A stretch of 10,758 nt of DNA, from contig CAVPOY010000032.1 in assembly GCA_963707135.1 (NCBI GenBank), positions 1 to 10,758 on the forward strand, given 5' to 3'. The position numbers were made by a program, and so were the translations under genes. Below, piece by piece: positions 7,042 to 10,758 of the stretch. Under the pieces are notes generated by a model. The model was given only the letters and a program-made list of their open reading frames with translations, had not been told where the DNA came from and ran no database searches. The first letter of the stretch is position 1. Each line of letters starts with the position of its first letter. The DNA comes from JBGSTR01 sp963707135 (GTDB lineage Bacteria; Pseudomonadota; Gammaproteobacteria; Chromatiales; Chromatiaceae).

Positions 7042-8265
7042 TCAAAGCCAGCCCGGACCTGAGCCACTAATCCGCATCGGCGGGGCCTGAACCCCGATCC
7101 GCCACTCTGGTCGCATCGGGAGCGATCCTGGTCGCGGTCCTAGTTTCATTGGTCGAAGCCCCGTAACTGCCCGTCGTGAGCTGCTCGCCTCGTCTGCGGA
7201 AGCGGCCTCGGGCGGCGCACTCAGCCAACCGGCGATCAGGATCAGCGCTACCCCGGCCAGCGAGATCCAATACCACCCGAACAACCGTGTCGGGCCGTAC
7301 TCGGAGACTGACCTGGCGCTGACCATTAGGCGATCCTCGCTGGGGACGATCCCGCTGACCCCGAGCGGCGGCTGGTTTTCTAAATGGTCCGCGGGCTGCA
7401 ATCTACCCTCCACTGTTAGACTGTCGCCCCGCTCGACAATCGCCAACGAGTACAGCCCATTGTCGCCGCCGATCCACAGTCGCGCGGTACCTCCCGGCTC
7501 GTTGCCCGCGGCCAGATGCAGCGACAACACCCGCTTGCCGTCGAGGCCGGGAAACAGCGATTGCCAGGGTTGGTTCGGGTGCTGTTGCCAAAATAAGCCC
7601 TTGTCGGTGCCCGCCAGCAGCCGACCACCCGCGGTGGTGGCGAATCCGAAGACGTTGAGCGTTTCGGGCAGACCCTGGTTGTTTGGCTGCCAGACCAAAC
7701 CAGAATCAGCCGCCGGCGCGGACAGCACGCCGGCGCCGATCGTGCCGGCATGAAGCCAAAGTTGATTGCCTCGCCGCTGACTGAAGAGGCAGTAGACGTT
7801 CGCGCTTGGCCCCGGTTCCGCCCAACGGGCTTCGGCCAACAGGCGAACGCCTCTGGCGGTCCCCGCCAGCAGTCCCTGATCGATCTGCAACAAGCTGCTG
7901 ACCCGCTCATCAAGTGGCGGCGCACCGGCCGGCGGGTAGAACAGCCCGGCGGCCGTCGCCACCGGCGTGCGCCCCGGCGCGTCGAGCAGGGCCAACACCG
8001 GGTGATCCCCCAGGTCCAGGTTCTCCCGTGTCCACTGCCGGTCGCGGAAACGCCAGACCTGTCCGTTCTCGGTGCCCGCCAGGACATCGCCACCAGCGGT
8101 GCCAATGAGTTCCGTCACATGCCCTGCGCCGGGCGGACCACTCGCGACCAGATGGACGCCGCCGGGCAAAAAAGGTCCGGCAACGGCGAGGATCACGCCG
8201 AGGATGGCAGAAGAGAATGCGCGTGTCTGGCGTTGGGTCACTTGGATACGCATGGGTCGAACCAT
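7042..8265 (-). CDS. Membrane-anchored propeller-repeat protein, function unknown
   Basis: I do not recognise this gene family. With the ATG at 8265 the product has 407 residues. A hydrophobic segment (about 17-34) acts as signal anchor or signal peptide. The following 290 residues contain about six similar strand-turn units: VLAGTENGQVWRF (61-73), VATAAGLFYPP (102-112), LLAGTARGVRLLA (132-144), LWLHAGTIGAGVLSA (169-183), LLAGTDKGLFWQQ (216-228) and LWIGGDNGLYSLA (263-275). They resemble the periplasmic beta-propeller sensor repeats of hybrid two-component regulators. A second transmembrane helix (about 329-348, WYWISLAGVALILIAGWL) is followed by a low-complexity tail of about 58 residues with no kinase or cyclase domain. 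Other starts are TTG 8274 and ATG 8253; no good ribosome binding site decides. The tail after the helix may be out of frame or degraded. Confidence 0.65.
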   Translation of the reverse strand: MVRPMRIQVTQRQTRAFSSAILGVILAVAGPFLPGGVHLVASGPPGAGHVTELIGTAGGDVLAGTENGQVWRFRDRQWTRENLDLGDHPVLALLDAPGRTPVATAAGLFYPPAGAPPLDERVSSLLQIDQGLLAGTARGVRLLAEARWAEPGPSANVYCLFSQRRGNQLWLHAGTIGAGVLSAPAADSGLVWQPNNQGLPETLNVFGFATTAGGRLLAGTDKGLFWQQHPNQPWQSLFPGLDGKRVLSLHLAAGNEPGGTARLWIGGDNGLYSLAIVERGDSLTVEGRLQPADHLENQPPLGVSGIVPSEDRLMVSARSVSEYGPTRLFGWYWISLAGVALILIAGWLSAPPEAASADEASSSRRAVTGLRPMKLGPRPGSLPMRPEWRIGVQAPPMRISGSGPGWL

Positions 8266-8311
8266 CGATAGCAAGGCCTTGCCGCGCGGAACGCGCAGGC
8301 GATTCTCCTCA

Positions 8312-8458
8312 GCTCGGGTTGCCGCGATCGCCCCGAGCCGTCACTTGGTGACGACCGGAGTCCGCCTCCGATACAGGACCGATTCTCTATCGCATTGTGC
8401 CACAACGAAAAGGTGTTCTGGCACGAGATCCGCGTAATGCTCAGGGCGAAGCTGCCCT
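8312..8458. repeat. Cluster of five short inverted repeats
   Basis: Five hairpin-forming repeats lie in the intergenic region. GCTCGGG (8312-8318) pairs with CCCGAGC (8332-8338). CGTCAC (8339-8344) pairs with GTGACG (8348-8353). CGGAG (8356-8360) pairs with CTCCG (8366-8370). GTGCCA (8397-8402) pairs with TGGCAC (8419-8424), with AAC/GTT pairing inside. AGGGC (8443-8447) pairs with GCCCT (8454-8458). The first two abut without a spacer. The stems differ in sequence, so this is not a simple repeat array. The last overlaps the candidate left end of the insertion element. No function is assigned. Confidence 0.4.
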
Positions 8459-10413
8459 AACCAAGATTTTCCGTCTCACCACGCAGTTACCCTCGATTCT
8501 GGACAATGGCCGGCCAGGAGGGTATAACGCCGCTCGACATGCCCCTGTCCGAGGCCCGGCGTTTGAACCTGCGAGAGATTGTCCTGCAACCCGTTGCTGT
8601 GCATGAAGAGGGGCGCTTCCAGGCGCTGATGGCGGCCCATCACTACCTCGGGGCGCTGGCGAAGATCGGCCACACCCTGTGGTATGTCGCCACTTGGAAC
8701 GGGCAGTGGCTGGCCTTGTTGAGCTTCTCGGCCGCGGCCTGGAAGTGCGCGGCGCGTGACGTCTGGATCGGGTGGGATTTCCGCCACCAATACGACCGCC
8801 TACATCTGATCGCCAACAACAGTCGGTTTCTGATCCTGCCCGAGTGCCACGTCGCGAACCTCGCCTCGCGGGTGCTCGCCTTGAGCGAACGGCGCCTCGC
8901 CAGCGACTGGCCGGAGCACTTCGGCTACCCGCTGCTGTTGCTGGAGACCTTCGTCGATCCGCGGCGCTTTCACGGCACCATCTACCGCGCCGCCAACTGG
9001 CGCTATGTGGGCGACACCCGCGGCTATCGGCGCACCCGCACGGGCTACAGCTTTGATCCGAGCGGCGCCAAGCGCGTCTTTGTCCGCCCCCTGCACGCCC
9101 ACGCCCAAGCCGGCCTGTCGTCTCCCGTACTCGATCCCCAGTATCGTCATGGAGCCCCGAACATCATGTTGAGCGCCGAACAGATGGTAGCCCTGCCTGA
9201 CGTCTTTGCCGACATGACCGACCCGCGCCGCGGCCAGGGACGGCTCCACCCCCTGCCCGCCGTGTTGGCCATCGCCGCGGCTGCCACCCTGTGCGGGATG
9301 CGCGGCTACAAGGCCATCAGCCTGTGGGCCGAAGACTTGGGCCAGAAGGCGCGGGCACGCTTTCGCTGTTGCTACCGCAGCCGCCGCTATTTGGTCCCCA
9401 GTCGCACCGTCATCCGCGAGGTGCTTACCCGCGTTGACCCGCAGGCCTTAGACCGCGCCCTACAACGCTGGAACCTCCAGCGTGCCGCCGCCGACGAGGG
9501 GCTGGCCATCGACGGCAAGACGATGTGCAATGCCATCGATGCTGACGGCCGCCAGGCCCACATCCTCGGCGTCGTCGGCCACCAGAGCCCAGACCTGCCA
9601 CACCCAAAAAAAGTCGGCTCTCTGCCCGTAGACGGCAGCGACGAGGAGCTCAAGCAGACCCACGAGATCGGGATGGTCATCCCGCTGTTGGAGCCTCTCG
9701 ACATCGCCGGCAAGACCATCACCGCCGACGCGCTGCTGACCCAACGCAAGCTCGCCCAATACCTCCTCGCGCGCAACGCCGACTACGTCTTCACCGTCAA
9801 AGGCAATCAGCCGACCTTGCACGAAGACATCCGCCTGATCTTCGAGGGCCGCACAACACCCGACTTCACCGAGCCGCTCACCCTGGCCCATGGCCGCATC
9901 GAGCAGCGCTCCATCTGGACCAGCACCGCCCTGAACGACTACCTCGACTTTCCCGGCGTTGGCCAGGTCTTCGTCATCGAGCGCCCTACCATCGAGAAGA
10001 CCACCGGCGAGACCAAGAGCGAAACCGTCTACGGCGTCACCAGTCATCCCCCGGCAACCGCCAGCGCCGCCGCCATACTGGCCTTCAACCGCGGCCATTG
10101 GAGCGTCGAAAATGGCTGCCACTACATCCTCGACTGGAATTGGGACGAGGATCGCTGCACCATCCGCACCGGACACGGTCCCGAGAACATCACCGCGCTA
10201 CGCCGCTTCGCCATCGGTGCCATCAAGGCCAAGTCCCGCGATACCGTCGCGGCGACGATTCAGCGCCTGGCGCGCAACGTCCGCCTGGTCTGCGACTACC
10301 TGCGTATGACCGACAACTCCCGCTACCGCTCGCCGTCTCTCCAAGCGCAGGCGGGCTAGAACGGATTTGCCGTGGTTTCATCATGCACTTTGCTTGACAA
10401 CCCTCGCGCCCTG
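8442..10413 (+). mobile_element. ISAs1-family element with DruA-like domain (ends tentative)
   Basis: The element is defined by the ISAs1-type transposase at 8506-10359. Outside that gene, CAGGGCG at 8442-8448 recurs in inverted form (CGCCCTG) at 10407-10413, and ISAs1 ends are, from memory, CAGGG-like. The enclosed 1,972 bases equal a usual 1.2-1.5 kb ISAs1 element plus the extra 0.66 kb N-terminal domain. The identity beyond the first seven bases is poor, and the flanking octamers (GTAATGCT and GGATAGCG) do not form a target duplication. The element may be old or its ends may lie elsewhere. The transposase is secure; these boundaries are not. Confidence 0.35.
8506..10359 (+). CDS. DUF4338 (DruA-like) fused to ISAs1-family DDE transposase
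   Basis: The 617-residue protein has two parts. Residues about 20-200 are a DUF4338/DruA domain: HHYLG (45-49), WIGWD (87-91), LHLIANNSRFLILP (99-112) and LLLLETFVDPRRFHGTIYR (143-161). DruA is the hallmark of Druantia anti-phage systems, and its biochemical role is unclear. Residues 221-617 are a complete ISAs1 transposase: the associated N-terminal domain (VFADMTDPRRGQGRLHPL) and an RNase H-like core with D336 in AIDGK, D408 in TADAL and E535 in WSVEN. No stop or frameshift is visible, so it may be active. The annotated ATG has no clear ribosome binding site. ATG 8539 has AGGAGGG 16 bases upstream. An internal ATG at 9166 (M221) with GGAG at 9151-9154 could yield the transposase alone. No other Druantia gene is in view. 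Confidence 0.93.
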   Translation: MAGQEGITPLDMPLSEARRLNLREIVLQPVAVHEEGRFQALMAAHHYLGALAKIGHTLWYVATWNGQWLALLSFSAAAWKCAARDVWIGWDFRHQYDRLHLIANNSRFLILPECHVANLASRVLALSERRLASDWPEHFGYPLLLLETFVDPRRFHGTIYRAANWRYVGDTRGYRRTRTGYSFDPSGAKRVFVRPLHAHAQAGLSSPVLDPQYRHGAPNIMLSAEQMVALPDVFADMTDPRRGQGRLHPLPAVLAIAAAATLCGMRGYKAISLWAEDLGQKARARFRCCYRSRRYLVPSRTVIREVLTRVDPQALDRALQRWNLQRAAADEGLAIDGKTMCNAIDADGRQAHILGVVGHQSPDLPHPKKVGSLPVDGSDEELKQTHEIGMVIPLLEPLDIAGKTITADALLTQRKLAQYLLARNADYVFTVKGNQPTLHEDIRLIFEGRTTPDFTEPLTLAHGRIEQRSIWTSTALNDYLDFPGVGQVFVIERPTIEKTTGETKSETVYGVTSHPPATASAAAILAFNRGHWSVENGCHYILDWNWDEDRCTIRTGHGPENITALRRFAIGAIKAKSRDTVAATIQRLARNVRLVCDYLRMTDNSRYRSPSLQAQAG

Positions 10414-10422
10414 GGATAGCGT
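10394..10422 (+). promoter_or_regulatory. Promoter for the riboswitch transcript
   Basis: A consensus -35 TTGACA (10394-10399) is followed after 17 bases by TAGCGT (10417-10422), a weak -10. Transcription would begin near 10429, two bases before the riboswitch. If the insertion element ends at 10413, the -35 lies inside it and the -10 in flanking DNA, which would make this a hybrid promoter. Confidence 0.6.
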
Positions 10423-10430
10423 TCCGGCCA

Positions 10431-10536
10431 TCTCAAGGGGAGTAGTCGCCCTTCCGCGATGGAAGGGGCACGCGTCAACACACTTGGCGATACCGCCATG
10501 GCGCGCGCGGCCGTCGGCTTGACGAGACCTTGGACT
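10431..10536 (+). ncRNA. yybP-ykoY manganese riboswitch
   Basis: This RNA motif binds Mn2+ and usually turns on metal exporters such as MntP, GDT1/UPF0016, TerC-like proteins and P-type ATPases. The conserved core is visible: AAGGGGAGTAG (10435-10445), ACACACTTGGCGATACC (10477-10493) and GACGAGACCTT (10521-10531). P1 is CAAGG (10434-10438) with CCTTG (10528-10532). A side hairpin is CCCTTCC (10449-10455) with GGAAGGG (10461-10467). The second arm closes with CGTCAA (10473-10478) and TTGACG (10519-10524), with inner GGCG/CGCC. Position just after a promoter and 200 bases before a start codon supports it. The motif is recognised by eye, not by covariance model. Confidence 0.87.
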
Positions 10537-10580
10537 CGATGGGGTGTCCGGCTGGGGCTGGGTGGCTTCCGTGCTCTGTC

Positions 10581-10596
10581 CCAAGGTTGATCCTCC
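10581..10596 (+). promoter_or_regulatory. Candidate expression platform: anti-P1 and anti-ribosome-binding sequences
   Basis: CCAAGGT (10581-10587) is the exact complement of ACCTTGG (10527-10533), which includes the 3' strand of riboswitch stem P1, so the two could pair and break P1. Immediately after it, TCCTCC (10591-10596) can pair with GGAGGA (10723-10728) over the ribosome binding site of the next gene. The complementarity is seen; the switching mechanism is inference, and other CCTCC copies occur in this leader. Confidence 0.35.
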
Positions 10597-10720
10597 CGGC
10601 CCCCTGGAGTTTCCGTGCCCGCTCTCGCCCTCCTTGCTAGATCGCCCTGGGAATCGGCGTTCCACGCTCATTGCGCTCGCACCGCGATCACGGCCGCGAA
10701 TCGGGCATGCCGTGCTACCG

Positions 10721-10753
10721 CCGGAGGATACCCATGGACCAGATAGCCTCCGG
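10721..10753 (+). promoter_or_regulatory. Hairpin masking ribosome binding site and start codon
   Basis: CCGGAGG (10721-10727), containing the ribosome binding site, is a perfect seven-base complement of CCTCCGG (10747-10753) within codons 5-7 of the following gene. The 19-base loop holds the ATG. Such a fold would hide the ribosome binding site and is a plausible off-state for a riboswitch-controlled message. Confidence 0.45.
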
Positions 10754-10758
10754 GTCGG
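10734..10758 (+). CDS. Start of riboswitch-controlled gene (partial, runs off the window)
   Basis: ATG at 10734 follows GGAGG (10723-10727) with a 6-base spacer and opens a frame reading MDQIASGS to the edge of the window. Only eight codons are present, so the product cannot be identified from its own sequence. A yybP-ykoY riboswitch upstream usually controls manganese or related cation exporters (GDT1/UPF0016, MntP, TerC family), so a membrane metal transporter is the best inference. Confidence 0.6.

Noticed and set aside
6669..7067. Minus-strand open frame of 132 codons from a GTG
   Set aside because: No ribosome binding site or recognisable motif, mixed third-base usage, and it overlaps the end of the propeller gene.
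8506..10359. A Druantia defence system
   Set aside because: Only the DruA-like domain is present, and it is joined to a transposase; no DruE-type helicase or other partner lies in the window.
8459..10377. Alternative element ends with AACCA...TCCGT at 8459-8474 and its inverse at 10361-10377
   Set aside because: Only the outer and inner five bases match, the middle does not, and no target duplication flanks them; the CAGGGCG pair fits the family better.
1..10758. CRISPR array, rRNA genes or replication origin
   Set aside because: No regularly spaced direct repeats, rRNA core motifs or clustered DnaA boxes were seen.

Overview
The window reads as a GC-rich gammaproteobacterial chromosome. 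The gene order recA, recX, alaS, lysC, csrA, tRNA-Ser(GCT) is the one known from many Gammaproteobacteria (in E. coli alaS, csrA and serV are neighbours). Monofunctional lysC between alaS and csrA, with the high GC content, fits lineages such as purple sulfur or other deep-branching Gammaproteobacteria. This placement is inference from synteny and composition; no taxonomic marker was searched.

Positions 1-6368 form the conserved core, all on the plus strand. recA and its modulator recX are adjacent or overlap. alaS follows after 62 bases. A 97-base gap containing three small inverted repeats, one an 18-base perfect palindrome, leads into lysC, which carries a well-placed internal GTG start for a separate beta subunit. 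csrA has its own extended -10 promoter and several GGA motifs around its ribosome binding site, as expected for CsrA autoregulation. A complete tRNA-Ser(GCT) with encoded CCA ends the block.

Positions 6369-8505 are accessory. About 670 bases hold no convincing gene, only short coding-like fragments that may be decayed genes. A minus-strand gene then encodes an unrecognised membrane-anchored protein with about six propeller-like repeats and a C-terminal transmembrane helix. Upstream of it, at 8312-8458, lie five closely spaced inverted repeats.

Positions 8506-10359 encode a 617-residue protein fusing a DUF4338/DruA domain (the signature protein family of the Druantia anti-phage systems) to a complete ISAs1-family DDE transposase. 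Weak candidate element ends (CAGGGCG) lie at 8442 and 10413.

Positions 10394-10758 carry a promoter, a clear yybP-ykoY (manganese) riboswitch, a roughly 200-base leader with candidate switching sequences, and the first eight codons of a gene whose ribosome binding site can be masked by a hairpin reaching into the coding sequence. The rest of that gene, probably a metal exporter judging by the riboswitch, lies outside the window. The -35 of its promoter may lie in the insertion element and the -10 in host DNA, so the element may have affected expression of the riboswitch-controlled gene.
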